From contig NZ_JAVALS010000013.1 in assembly GCF_030731045.1 (NCBI RefSeq), positions 17,153 through 81,152 on the forward strand: 64,000 bases of DNA, given 5' to 3'. The notes under the pieces were generated by a model that saw nothing but the letters and a program-made list of their open reading frames with translations, did no database searches and had not been told where the DNA came from. Below are positions 30,317-39,176 of the stretch, piece after piece. This DNA is from Arthrobacter horti (GTDB lineage Bacteria > Actinomycetota > Actinomycetes > Actinomycetales > Micrococcaceae). The position numbers and the translations under genes are program-made. Each line of letters begins with the position of its first letter. Positions within the stretch are counted from its first letter, which is position 1.

Positions 30317-31821
30317 GCGGCCGCCTTTCGCAGGACGATCGCCAGGTCATCGAGGCTGCCGAGGGTGAGCACGGTCAGCTCCGCGATGCCGGCACGGGAC
30401 GGGGCGGCGCCCGGCTGGATCCGGATGGCCAGGGCGCGGACGCCAGGAGCCACGGACGCGGCGCAGGAACGCAGCTGGGCGGGGGTCACGTTGCTGCCCA
30501 CCACGAAGAACACCACGGAGGCGTTCGGGACGGTGTCGACCAGGCGCCGGGCCAGATGGACGGCGTCCCTGCGGCCCGTCATGCCCTCCAGGCGCGTGGC
30601 GTCGTCCAGCATGGTCCGGCCGGTGGCGCAGCGGAACGGGCCACGCTGGGTCAGGACGTCCAGTTCACGCTGCTCAATGAGAGCCTGCCGGCCCACGGAA
30701 CAGGCCACGGAGATGGCGAGCTCGAACTCGGCCTCCGAGGTGTACTCGTCCAGATTCGCGGACAGGGCGATGGCCAGGTGGGCGCGGCGGGTCTCCTCGA
30801 ACTGGCGGACCATGAGCGTGCCCAGGCGGGCCACGGTCTTCCAGTGGATGTGGCGGCGGTCATCGCCCGGGGCGTATTCACGCAGGGCGTGGAAGGAGAC
30901 GTCCGTATTGGACAGCTCCCGGGTGGACAGGCCCTCCAGGTCGCGGATGAACCCTGCGGCCGGGCTCCCGAGCGCCACCGTGCGGGGGTGGACGAACAGC
31001 TCCACGGGCTCGGTCCACCGGATCTGGCGCTTGAGCAGCTGCAGCGGGTCGGCCCGCACGGAGACGGCCGGGCCCACCATGATCACCTGACGCCGTGTGG
31101 TGGGGATGGTGAAGAGGTCCTCGTGGAGCTCCGCCGGGCGCAGGCGCGGGACGGAGAAAGCCGCCACCGCGCGGCCCACCGGGAGTTCCAGGGTGGAGTG
31201 CATGACCGGACGGGTGGCCGTGTTGACCACGGAGATGCCGCCGACGGCGCTGTCCCCCACCGCCACCCGGGTCCGGGTCAGGTCCAGGGTCACCTGGTAG
31301 GAGGTACGGCCGATGATGAACGCGCCGGAGATCAGCACCAGGAGGAGCAGCAGCACGCCGAGCGCCATGGCCTCCTGCCAGCCGTACGCGAACGACGTCC
31401 ACAGCATCGCCGCGCCCACCACCAGGGCGACCCAGCCGAGCGGCGTCACGACGGACAGCACGGGAACCACCTGGCGGACGACGGCGTCGCGCACCACGCG
31501 CGTGGCAGGTGCGCAGACATCGGTCACCACCGTCCAGGCCTGGCGGGCGATCGAGAGCGGGCGCGCGGAGGCTGACTTCAGCCCGGTGAGCGCGGCGGCG
31601 CCCACCTGGACGGACGACGACGACTTCGCGGCCTTGCGCGCACGCTGCTGTTTCCCTGACGGCGGCTGTTTCGGAGTGCCCGGCTGCGCGGCGGCCTGCT
31701 CCGCCGCGGACGGACGGCGGACCGTTCGGTCATCGGCGGGAGGCACTGCGGGCGCGGCCGCCTCGGAGGCCTTCCTGGCCTCCCGGGCGGCACGCCGCGA
31801 GCTCGGTGGATTCTGACTCAC
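30313..31821 (-). CDS. DUF58 domain membrane protein
   Basis: 502 residues. An N-terminal Pro/Ala/Arg-rich cytoplasmic region (about 1-105) is followed by two TM helices (about 118-170), a beta-rich domain, and the DUF58 signature FHALREYAPGDDRRHIHWK near residue 305-325. The C-terminal half resembles a von Willebrand A-like fold. DUF58 proteins almost always accompany MoxR ATPases and are thought to be remodelled by them. The gene starts 3 nt after moxR and overlaps the TgpA-like gene by four bases, the standard MoxR-DUF58-TgpA order. Confidence 0.92.
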   Translation of the reverse strand: MSQNPPSSRRAAREARKASEAAAPAVPPADDRTVRRPSAAEQAAAQPGTPKQPPSGKQQRARKAAKSSSSVQVGAAALTGLKSASARPLSIARQAWTVVTDVCAPATRVVRDAVVRQVVPVLSVVTPLGWVALVVGAAMLWTSFAYGWQEAMALGVLLLLLVLISGAFIIGRTSYQVTLDLTRTRVAVGDSAVGGISVVNTATRPVMHSTLELPVGRAVAAFSVPRLRPAELHEDLFTIPTTRRQVIMVGPAVSVRADPLQLLKRQIRWTEPVELFVHPRTVALGSPAAGFIRDLEGLSTRELSNTDVSFHALREYAPGDDRRHIHWKTVARLGTLMVRQFEETRRAHLAIALSANLDEYTSEAEFELAISVACSVGRQALIEQRELDVLTQRGPFRCATGRTMLDDATRLEGMTGRRDAVHLARRLVDTVPNASVVFFVVGSNVTPAQLRSCAASVAPGVRALAIRIQPGAAPSRAGIAELTVLTLGSLDDLAIVLRKAAA

Positions 31822-31824
31822 GGG

Positions 31825-32790
31825 TCAGGCTCGCTGCTGGGGTGCGGCGATGTCAGCCAGGACGCGGGAGATGACCTGCTCCGGTGTGGCCCCGGAGAAC
31901 TCGGCCTCGGGGTCCATCACCAGGCGGTGGGTCCACACGACGTCGGCGAGTTCCTTCACATCGTCCGGCAGAACGTAGTTGCGGCCCTGCGCGGCGGCCC
32001 ACACCTTCGCGGCGCGCACCATGGCCAGGGCGCCACGGACGGACACGCCCAGACGGGTCTGCGGGGCGTTGCGGGTCTCCTCGGTCAGCCGGGAGACGTA
32101 GCTCAGCACGGCGGTGTCCACGTGGTTGGTGGCGGCCAGATCGGCCATGTCCGCGATCGCCTTGGTGGTGATGATGGGGCTCAGGGCCTTGGACCGGTCC
32201 CTGAGGCTGGCACCGCCCAGGAGCTCCACGGTGGAGTTGTGGTCCGGGTAGCCGATGCTCGTCTTGATGAGGAAGCGGTCCAGCTGGGCCTCCGGCAGTC
32301 GGTAGGTGCCCGCCTGCTCGATGGGGTTCTGGGTGGCCAGCACCATGAAGGGGCGCTTGGCGTCATAGGTGACACCGTCCACCGTGACGCGGGATTCCTC
32401 CATGACCTCCAGGAGCGCGGACTGCGTCTTCGGCGAGGCACGGTTGATCTCATCGGCCAGGACGATGTTGGCGAACACCGGGCCTTCGTGGAAGTTGAAC
32501 TGCTGCGTCTTCTGGTCGTAGATGTTCACGCCGGTCACATCGGAGGGCAGCAGGTCCGGAGTGAACTGGATGCGGTTGTGGCTGCCTTGCACGCTGGCGG
32601 CCAGGGCACGCGCCAGAGAGGTCTTGCCGGTGCCCGGGGCATCCTCGAAGAGGACGTGGCCCTCGGCCAGCATGGTCATGACGGTCAGCCGGATGACGTG
32701 CTGCTTGCCCAGCACTGCCTGGCTGACATTGGCCACGAGCTTCTCGAACGTCCCTGCGAACCAGGTGGCCTGCTCTGCGGTCATGGTCAT
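31825..32790 (-). CDS. MoxR-family AAA+ ATPase
   Basis: Cytoplasmic AAA+ chaperone-like ATPase of 321 residues. Walker A is EDAPGTGKTSLARALA (about residue 51), Walker B VLADEINRASPKTQSALLEVMEE, and the sensor segment VLATQNPIEQAGTYRLPEAQLDRF is intact. MoxR proteins mature or activate partner complexes, usually with a DUF58/vWA protein such as the one downstream. The start at 32790 is chosen for its AAAGGAA site nine bases upstream and normal length; an open extension to 33042 runs into the surface-protein gene in another frame. It is the first gene of the coupled MoxR-to-EccC series. Confidence 0.94.
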   Translation of the reverse strand: MTMTAEQATWFAGTFEKLVANVSQAVLGKQHVIRLTVMTMLAEGHVLFEDAPGTGKTSLARALAASVQGSHNRIQFTPDLLPSDVTGVNIYDQKTQQFNFHEGPVFANIVLADEINRASPKTQSALLEVMEESRVTVDGVTYDAKRPFMVLATQNPIEQAGTYRLPEAQLDRFLIKTSIGYPDHNSTVELLGGASLRDRSKALSPIITTKAIADMADLAATNHVDTAVLSYVSRLTEETRNAPQTRLGVSVRGALAMVRAAKVWAAAQGRNYVLPDDVKELADVVWTHRLVMDPEAEFSGATPEQVISRVLADIAAPQQRA

Positions 32791-32837
32791 GGCGTTGTGT
32801 TCCTTTGTGTCGAGTGAATCGGTGAAGAGTCTGATAT

Positions 32838-32853
32838 CCGGGCCACGGCCCGG
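32838..32853 (-). promoter_or_regulatory. small GC hairpin between the surface-protein gene and moxR
   Basis: CCGGGC (32838-32843) pairs with GCCCGG (32848-32853) around a 4-nt loop, in the 70-base gap between the giant surface-protein stop and the moxR start. Too small to be a firm terminator; it could attenuate read-through from the giant gene into the moxR operon. Confidence 0.3.
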
Positions 32854-32860
32854 GACGGGG

Positions 32861-35800
32861 TCAGCATCGCAGCGGACCGGAGACCACGTAGGTGGTGTTG
32901 GCCCGGACCCAGCGGCCGGTGTAGTCATAGCCGTTGTAGCTGCCTCGGCTGATGTGGTACCAGCCGGACGTCCCCCAAGGGCTTCCGCAGCGGTCCACCG
33001 TGACGGCCCGGTCCTGATACAGCCAGGGACCGGGGGCCGCACTGCCGCCCGGGCTGACCACGCCGTAGCACATCTGAGGCGGCCCGGCCGAGTACCCGGA
33101 TCCTCCAGTGGGAGGCTCTGTGCAGCTGTTCACGGAAGCGGCCGTCACTGCCACTTGTGTGCTCGGCTGGGCGCCGGACGTCGCCTGGACGGAGATCGAG
33201 TTGCCTTTCTGACCGGTGGAACTGACGTTGCGGACCCAGAAGCGCTGATTACGGTTGTACCCACCGGTGTCATGCGACACGGAGCCGCTGACGCCCGCCC
33301 CCTGCCAGTTGGATCCGTCGAAGCTGATCTCCGTGGAGACCACGTCGTTCGAGCCAGTGTTGTTGGACCAGTCAAAGCTCACCGATGTGGAGCCGCTTCC
33401 CCCGTCGTGTGCGGTCACCGAAGCCGTACCCGGCGCACCGTATGGGGTTGCCGACTTCGGGTTGGAGGCGTCTGAGCTTGGTGCCGCCGTCGAGTCCGCA
33501 ACCACTGTGATGGTCTGCTGCTGGCCGTTGGGGAACCCGGCGACCGACTGTCCTGAGCTGACAGGACCCGTCATGCCTGACGGACTGGCGTTGTAGTGGT
33601 AACTCACTTCGCTCGGGGAAGAACCGTTGAGGTCTGCGGAGGAGGTGAGAGGCGTGAAATTGATCTGCAACTGATGGCCATTTCCGCCAGTGTTGGCTGC
33701 CACCACGCTCACCAGTTGCGGTGTTGCCAGTTTGCCGGTAGCACGGCGAGGTGCGGACGGACCCGAGGCCGGGCTCCGACCGGCCTTGTTCTCCGCTTGG
33801 ACCGTGAACGTGTAGTCCGCCTGGGAGTTCGCAACCGTGAAGTTGGTGCTTTGGCTGGTGCCCGGCGCCGTCACTGTGAGGTCCGCCTGCCCGCCACCGC
33901 TGCGGGTGACGTAGTAGTTCTTGATCGGGTCGCCATTGGTCGCAGGTTCCGTCCAGTTCACCGCGACCTGGGTCTGGGACCCCACGGACGCCGCCGCCTG
34001 TGTGGTGGGCGGCTGCGGCTGGGCCGGGGGCGCCGCCGGATGGTCGGCAACGGAGAAGGCACTCCAATCCGATGGCGACGGAGCATCGTTCACCGCTTGG
34101 ATTCGAACTTGGTAGTCCACGCCATTGGTCAGCCCGGGCCACGTGTAGCTGGTCCCGGTGACACCGGTCTTCTGCGCCACACCGCCGGCCGGCGGTGGCG
34201 AGATCTCCAGGTTGTAGCTCTTCACCGCAGATCCGTCCGTGCGGGCAGGAGTCCAGCTGACGGCCATGTCCTGATTTCCGGCCTTCACGCTGGGCGCGTC
34301 CGGCTGATACGGCTTGACGTCCGGTACCACCTCATTGGACTGGGCGGACGGCTTCGAGTCGCCCACGGCGTTCGTGGCCACCACGGTGAAGCGGTAGTGG
34401 ACCGTGTTGGTCAGACCGGTCAATGTGCAGGTGGTCGTCGCACACTCCTGGCTGAAACCGTTGGCTCCGCTGACCGTGTATTTCGTGATCGGCGCACCGT
34501 TGTCCGACGGGGGCGTCCAGCTCAGCACCGCCGTCTTGTCCCGGACGTCCGCAGCGAACGGGACACCTGGGGCGTCAGGCGCGGCCCGCACGGTGAGGGA
34601 CAGCCAGGCGTCCACATCGCGGGAGGAGTCCCCGGTCTTGTCCGCCACCACGAAGTGCACCACCAGAATGCCCTTGAAGTCCGGTGCCGGAGTCACCGTC
34701 AATGAGCCGCCGTTGACGCTGGGAACACCGGTCGCCTGCCCCGTCTCCACCTGGGTGCTGGTGATCTTCAGCGGGGTGTCAGGGAATGGATTGACCGCGC
34801 CGGTGAGAACATCCGTGGTGACGGGCTGACCGGCGTTCGCCTGTTGCACGGTCACATCGGGAACCACGGCCTTCGCCTTGGTCGAGGAGACCGACTTCAG
34901 CGTCACCTGGGCGTGGACGGCAGGGCTGCGGCCATCCGTGACGGACAGGCCCAGCGGCTCAATGGTTCCGGCGGCGGCATCCTGACTGCTCTGCACCTTC
35001 AGGATGTGCCCGTCCAGGCTCGCTTGGAAGTGCGGCGCCTTCTGATCGATCGAGAACGCCAGCCTCCCCTGGTCCCCCGGATCCGGATCGGTCGCCAGCT
35101 TGGACAGATCGAGTTCCACGGCATCGCCTTGAGGGACGTCCAGAGAGGAACCTAGGAAGGTGGGCGGGTGGTTGGCGTTGGGATCCGGGTCGACCTTGGT
35201 CATGATGGTCAGCGTGGAGGCGAGACCTTGCGGGTCATCCGGGCCGGATCCGTCGGTCACCTCGAATGTCACCGAGCCGGGGCCGAAGAAGTCCTTGAGC
35301 GCCGCATAGTGCAGCGTACCGCCGTCGCCGGTTACCACCCCGGTCCCGGCCGCTCCGATCACGCGGACCTTGTCCACCACGGTGATCCGGGGGCTGCGGC
35401 CACTGCGCACAGCCACGAAGTCGGAAAGCTTGAGATCGACGCTCTGCCCGGCCGTGACCTCCACGGGATCCGTCTTCTTCAGGACCGGTGCCATATCCGC
35501 AAGGCCGGGTGCGTGGATGATCGCGGTGGCCGTCAGGCCATCCAGGTTGGTGACGGTGTACGGAATGAGCTGAGGCTGATCGGTGAGACCGACGTGCACC
35601 ACTCCCGCGGAATTGACCGAAACGGCCGGGTTGCCATCTGGGAAGGAGATCTTCAGATCCGCCGTCACCCCGCCGGGATTGGAATCGTTCTTCAGCACCG
35701 GGATGTCCACGGCACTCTTGCCCAGGGTCTCGGAGGGCGAGATGAAGTCGTCGTTGGCCACTGGCGCCTTCGCGGGCGCGTTGGGGTCCACCTTCAGGAA

Positions 35801-38800
35801 CACGGTGGCGCTCGCCTGAGCGCCCTTGTCATCCTGGATGGTGTAGCGGGCGTTGTACGTACCGGTGGCGCCTGGTGCCGTCAACAGCACCTTGCCGGAA
35901 TCGGAGACCTCGGCGAGCAGCTGGTCCGCGGCCTGCACCCCGTTCTTCACCAGGGCGATCGGGTCGCCGTCCGGATCGGAGTCGTTGGAGAGAACGTCCA
36001 CCTCGACCTTACGACCCGGTTTCACGGTGACTGTGTCGTCCACCGCGATCGGCTTCTGGTTCACCGTCGCGGGCGGGACGATCCCCACCGTCACCACACC
36101 GCTGTTCTCGGCGCCGATACGGTCACGGACCCGATACGTGAAGGTGTCCGTCCCCGCGGCGTTGCCAGCGGCCGTGAACTCGATGTAGCCCTCCCGGACC
36201 ACGGCGGTGCCGAGTGCCGGGGCCTTGTCGATGCCGACGAGCTCCACGGAGTCGCCGTCCGGGTCGATCCCGTCCAGCGGCACGGGGATCTTGATCACGG
36301 ACCCGGCCAAGGTCCGCGCGGTCACGTTCTTCGGCTCCGGCCTGGCGTTGTGCGCGTCGTCGCGGGCCTTGATGCGGATGGTCACCTGCGCCGAATCGGA
36401 CTGTCCCGAGTCATTCGAGACCTTGTAGATCGCGTAGACGGTCTTGGCGTTCTTACCTGCCAGGAAGCGGATGGTGTTGCCGGAGACGAAGGTCCGGCCG
36501 TCCGCGGTGTCCGGCACCTGGATCAACTTGGGGTCCAGGGTCAGCTTGCCGCCGTTGGGGTCAACGTCATTGGCCAGGACGGGGATGCTGACGACGTCGC
36601 CGGCACGGACCGTGACCTCGTCCGGTTTGGCCTGAGGTGCGGACAGCTTCGCCGGCCGGGGCACCACGAGCACGGAGATCTCCCCTGTGGCCGACGCCTT
36701 GCCATTGGAGATGGTGTACTTCAGGGTCAGGGTACCCTTCGCACGGAGGTCGGAGATCTTGACGACGCTGTGTTCCATCACGGCCACATTGACCGGGGCA
36801 CCCTCGGGGACCGTCACCGACTGAGCGGCCAGCACACCACCCGCCGGGTCGACGTCGTTGGCCAGAACATCCACCAGCGTGGTCCCGCCCGAGGGCAGGA
36901 GCGCGACGTCGCGGACCGCCACCGGTGCGCCGGTCTGACCGGGAGGAACGACGTCAACACGCACCAGCTGCTGCGCGGCCGCAGGGCCGTTGGTCACCAT
37001 GTAGGTGACGTAGTGCGTGCCGACGACGTTGGAGGAGAAGGCGAACGTCTGCTGGTCGGCGCCCAGGGTGGTGGATGACTGTACATCGGGAGTGACCTGG
37101 GCAAGCCTCAGCGTGCCGCCCAGCGGGTCGACGTCGTTGGCCAGGGGCGCGATCACCAGACGCTGACCGGCGACGGCGGTGACGGCGCTGGCGTTCACCA
37201 GCGGCGGGAGGGCGCCTGGTGCCTTGACCTCCACCGTCACGGGGACGTCCGCGGAATTCACGCCGTCGGAGACTTTCAGAGTGACCGTGCGCTTGCCGGG
37301 CGTCCCGCCCGCGTCCTGGAAGGTCAGCTGGCCGTCAGGTCTGGTCCGCACGAGGTCGCGGTCGTTGGAGCTGGTCGCGCCCAGAAGGAACATGTCATCG
37401 CCGTCCGGGTCCATGAAGTCGGAGAGCACGTTCTGCACCAGCTGCTTGCCTTGCGCCACCTGGTAGGACGGGACTCTGCCCGGCTTCAGGCGTGGCGGGT
37501 GGTTCTCCTCCGGCGGGATCACATTCAGCGTGATCGTGGATGCCGTGGTGCCCCCGCGTCCATCGTCCACGGAGTACTTGAAGGTGGCATTGCCGGTCTT
37601 GCCCTGGGGGACGCTGATCTGGAGGCCCGTATTGCCATAGACCGGCTCGAGCCGGCCCAGGGACGGTTGCTCGTCAACGTGGACGCGCAGAACGTCACCA
37701 TCGGCGTCCGAGCAGTAATCCATGACACTGAGGATGGTCGTCTTGCCCGCACGGATCCCGAAGGAACTCGGCTTGCACACCGGAGGCGTGTTCGGTTTGG
37801 TGCGGTCCGGGAGGGTGGTGCGCTGCACCTCGTCCGCGGAGTCCTTGTCCGCATCCTGGGAGGTGTTCTTAGGCGGGATCACGTCATCCCAGTTGTCCAC
37901 CAGAAGCATGTTCTGATTCACCAGCCAGACGGTGCCGGCATTGACGTCGTTCAGGACCACCAGATCGCGGTTCACCCGGAAGACGAACGACGGCGTGCTG
38001 CTCGCCTTGGGCACATCGCGCGCCTGGTCGTCGGCGGAGTTCGTGCAATGCCGCACGTACCGGTTGCTGCCGCTCCACGCCGAGTACACGCAGCCATTCA
38101 ACTGCACGGGCGCCGCGGCGACACCCGTGCCGCCGGCGTCGACCGTGGTGGCCTGGCCGCCGTCGAGCGGCTGGAGGATCAGAGAGGTTCCGGTGGCAAG
38201 GGCCACCGTGTCGCTGTCCGGCCCGCTCTGCTGCAAACGCGCGTCGCGCGCGTCCGGGACCGGGACCGCATTCCCGCCCGGCAGGATGAGCTTGCCGCGG
38301 GCGGCGTCCAGGATCACGGTCTTGTCCCCGAGCTGGGCCAGCTGGACGTTCCCCGCACCCTTCAGCTCCGGCCTGTCATAGGACTTCAGACCGGTGACCG
38401 CACCTTGACCGTCCAGGGTGAAATCGGTCACAACACCCTTGGAGGGGTCCGCCACGCCCACCTGGCCGCCCCGGCCCACGGCCGCGACGATCCCCTGCTC
38501 ACCGGCCACGGCCGGCTCCATGGCCTCCGGCGAGTACCCGCTGAGGGCGTCCGCCTTCATCGCCCAGACCTTGCCCTTAGCCGGATCCGTCACCGCCACC
38601 ACATCCCCGCCGATGGCACTTTCCGAACCGCCCGCCAAACGTTCATCCCCGCTCAGCCGGACAGTGGAAGGGTTGACCATGCTCAGGGCCGACCCCTGGC
38701 TGTCCTGGACCATGACGTTCTGCTTGGACTGAAGGATGTCGAACGCGCTACTGGCCGGGGACACCGCACCGTCCAGCACCTTGGAGGCGTAATTGAGCCG

Positions 38801-38989
38801 GCCGACAGCACCGCGCGCCTTCGACGTGACCCACACACCGCCGTCGTTCAGATCAACCTCCGCGGTCTTGAAACCGGGATAAGCGAACGCCGCCACGGTC
38901 AGCGAGAGGGACACCACCGTCACCGAAGCGATCGCCAAGCCTCGGCGTACCTTCCGGCTCAATCGGGGGGAACGGCCGTCGTTTCGCAC
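32861..38989 (-). CDS. giant Ig-like/fibronectin type III surface protein (paralogue 1)
   Basis: 2,042 residues. One N-terminal membrane anchor or signal segment (about 16-37, AIASVTVVSLSLTVAAFAY) is followed by a beta-rich region (about 40-390). A long series of cadherin/Ig-like repeats follows (about 395-1500), marked by NDVDP-GG and DPDGD motifs that could bind Ca2+. Fibronectin type III domains occupy about 1510-1830. The C-terminal tip of about 100 residues has four Cys and ends in Cys. The first Ig-like repeat has an extra Cys pair (about residues 405 and 426) absent from paralogue 2. The start is GTG with AGAGGA upstream. The moxR operon follows directly, so it is probably built, exported or regulated by that machinery. 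Confidence 0.85.
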   Translation of the reverse strand: MRNDGRSPRLSRKVRRGLAIASVTVVSLSLTVAAFAYPGFKTAEVDLNDGGVWVTSKARGAVGRLNYASKVLDGAVSPASSAFDILQSKQNVMVQDSQGSALSMVNPSTVRLSGDERLAGGSESAIGGDVVAVTDPAKGKVWAMKADALSGYSPEAMEPAVAGEQGIVAAVGRGGQVGVADPSKGVVTDFTLDGQGAVTGLKSYDRPELKGAGNVQLAQLGDKTVILDAARGKLILPGGNAVPVPDARDARLQQSGPDSDTVALATGTSLILQPLDGGQATTVDAGGTGVAAAPVQLNGCVYSAWSGSNRYVRHCTNSADDQARDVPKASSTPSFVFRVNRDLVVLNDVNAGTVWLVNQNMLLVDNWDDVIPPKNTSQDADKDSADEVQRTTLPDRTKPNTPPVCKPSSFGIRAGKTTILSVMDYCSDADGDVLRVHVDEQPSLGRLEPVYGNTGLQISVPQGKTGNATFKYSVDDGRGGTTASTITLNVIPPEENHPPRLKPGRVPSYQVAQGKQLVQNVLSDFMDPDGDDMFLLGATSSNDRDLVRTRPDGQLTFQDAGGTPGKRTVTLKVSDGVNSADVPVTVEVKAPGALPPLVNASAVTAVAGQRLVIAPLANDVDPLGGTLRLAQVTPDVQSSTTLGADQQTFAFSSNVVGTHYVTYMVTNGPAAAQQLVRVDVVPPGQTGAPVAVRDVALLPSGGTTLVDVLANDVDPAGGVLAAQSVTVPEGAPVNVAVMEHSVVKISDLRAKGTLTLKYTISNGKASATGEISVLVVPRPAKLSAPQAKPDEVTVRAGDVVSIPVLANDVDPNGGKLTLDPKLIQVPDTADGRTFVSGNTIRFLAGKNAKTVYAIYKVSNDSGQSDSAQVTIRIKARDDAHNARPEPKNVTARTLAGSVIKIPVPLDGIDPDGDSVELVGIDKAPALGTAVVREGYIEFTAAGNAAGTDTFTYRVRDRIGAENSGVVTVGIVPPATVNQKPIAVDDTVTVKPGRKVEVDVLSNDSDPDGDPIALVKNGVQAADQLLAEVSDSGKVLLTAPGATGTYNARYTIQDDKGAQASATVFLKVDPNAPAKAPVANDDFISPSETLGKSAVDIPVLKNDSNPGGVTADLKISFPDGNPAVSVNSAGVVHVGLTDQPQLIPYTVTNLDGLTATAIIHAPGLADMAPVLKKTDPVEVTAGQSVDLKLSDFVAVRSGRSPRITVVDKVRVIGAAGTGVVTGDGGTLHYAALKDFFGPGSVTFEVTDGSGPDDPQGLASTLTIMTKVDPDPNANHPPTFLGSSLDVPQGDAVELDLSKLATDPDPGDQGRLAFSIDQKAPHFQASLDGHILKVQSSQDAAAGTIEPLGLSVTDGRSPAVHAQVTLKSVSSTKAKAVVPDVTVQQANAGQPVTTDVLTGAVNPFPDTPLKITSTQVETGQATGVPSVNGGSLTVTPAPDFKGILVVHFVVADKTGDSSRDVDAWLSLTVRAAPDAPGVPFAADVRDKTAVLSWTPPSDNGAPITKYTVSGANGFSQECATTTCTLTGLTNTVHYRFTVVATNAVGDSKPSAQSNEVVPDVKPYQPDAPSVKAGNQDMAVSWTPARTDGSAVKSYNLEISPPPAGGVAQKTGVTGTSYTWPGLTNGVDYQVRIQAVNDAPSPSDWSAFSVADHPAAPPAQPQPPTTQAAASVGSQTQVAVNWTEPATNGDPIKNYYVTRSGGGQADLTVTAPGTSQSTNFTVANSQADYTFTVQAENKAGRSPASGPSAPRRATGKLATPQLVSVVAANTGGNGHQLQINFTPLTSSADLNGSSPSEVSYHYNASPSGMTGPVSSGQSVAGFPNGQQQTITVVADSTAAPSSDASNPKSATPYGAPGTASVTAHDGGSGSTSVSFDWSNNTGSNDVVSTEISFDGSNWQGAGVSGSVSHDTGGYNRNQRFWVRNVSSTGQKGNSISVQATSGAQPSTQVAVTAASVNSCTEPPTGGSGYSAGPPQMCYGVVSPGGSAAPGPWLYQDRAVTVDRCGSPWGTSGWYHISRGSYNGYDYTGRWVRANTTYVVSGPLRC
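37790..38932 (-). repeat. near-identical paralogue block, copy 1
   Basis: This part of paralogue 1 matches 44133-45275 of paralogue 2 at a constant offset of 6,343 bases. I found only about 11 single-base differences by eye, most at wobble positions. Sequence outside the block diverges sharply. The block encodes the membrane anchor and the first globular region. Confidence 0.85.
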
Positions 38990-39090
38990 AGCGAATGTCC
39001 TCTTAGGTCAGTGGAGCTTGTGAGTCCGGACAAATCCTGGGGAACGATCTGTCACACGTGTCGAGTCTGCCAGGCAGACCTTATGACTCA

Positions 39091-39111
39091 AAAGTAACTT
39101 CGACGGAATAA
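39091..39111 (-). promoter_or_regulatory. upstream element shared by both giant surface-protein genes (copy 1)
   Basis: A 21-base element starting AAAGTAAC on the plus strand (GTTACTTT on the gene strand), 102 bases upstream of the paralogue 1 start. It matches 45448-45468 at 18 of 21 positions, and that copy is 101 bases upstream of paralogue 2. A conserved site at conserved distance suggests a shared promoter or regulator site. Confidence 0.5.
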
Positions 39112-39124
39112 CCGGTGCAAGCGG

Positions 39125-39152
39125 GGCGGATGGGGACGGCTCCCCATCCGCC
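39125..39152 (-). terminator. hairpin terminator of paralogue 2
   Basis: Perfect 12-bp GC-rich stem (39125-39136 with 39141-39152) with loop CGGC, 25 bases beyond the stop of the paralogue 2 surface-protein gene. It suggests the two giant genes are separate transcription units. Confidence 0.7.
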
Positions 39153-39176
39153 GCGCCGTGGCGGCGTCACCGCAGG

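Noticed and set aside
32791..33042. N-terminal extension of MoxR
   Set aside because: Lies within the tail of the giant gene in another frame, has no MoxR similarity, and a good RBS supports the start at 32790.
34844..37078. plus-strand open frames opposite the giant surface genes (also 42693-45335, 880 codons)
   Set aside because: Translation repeats with the repeats of the sense gene and is rich in His/Arg/Asp; both giants show the same shadow, as expected for antisense of repetitive coding DNA.
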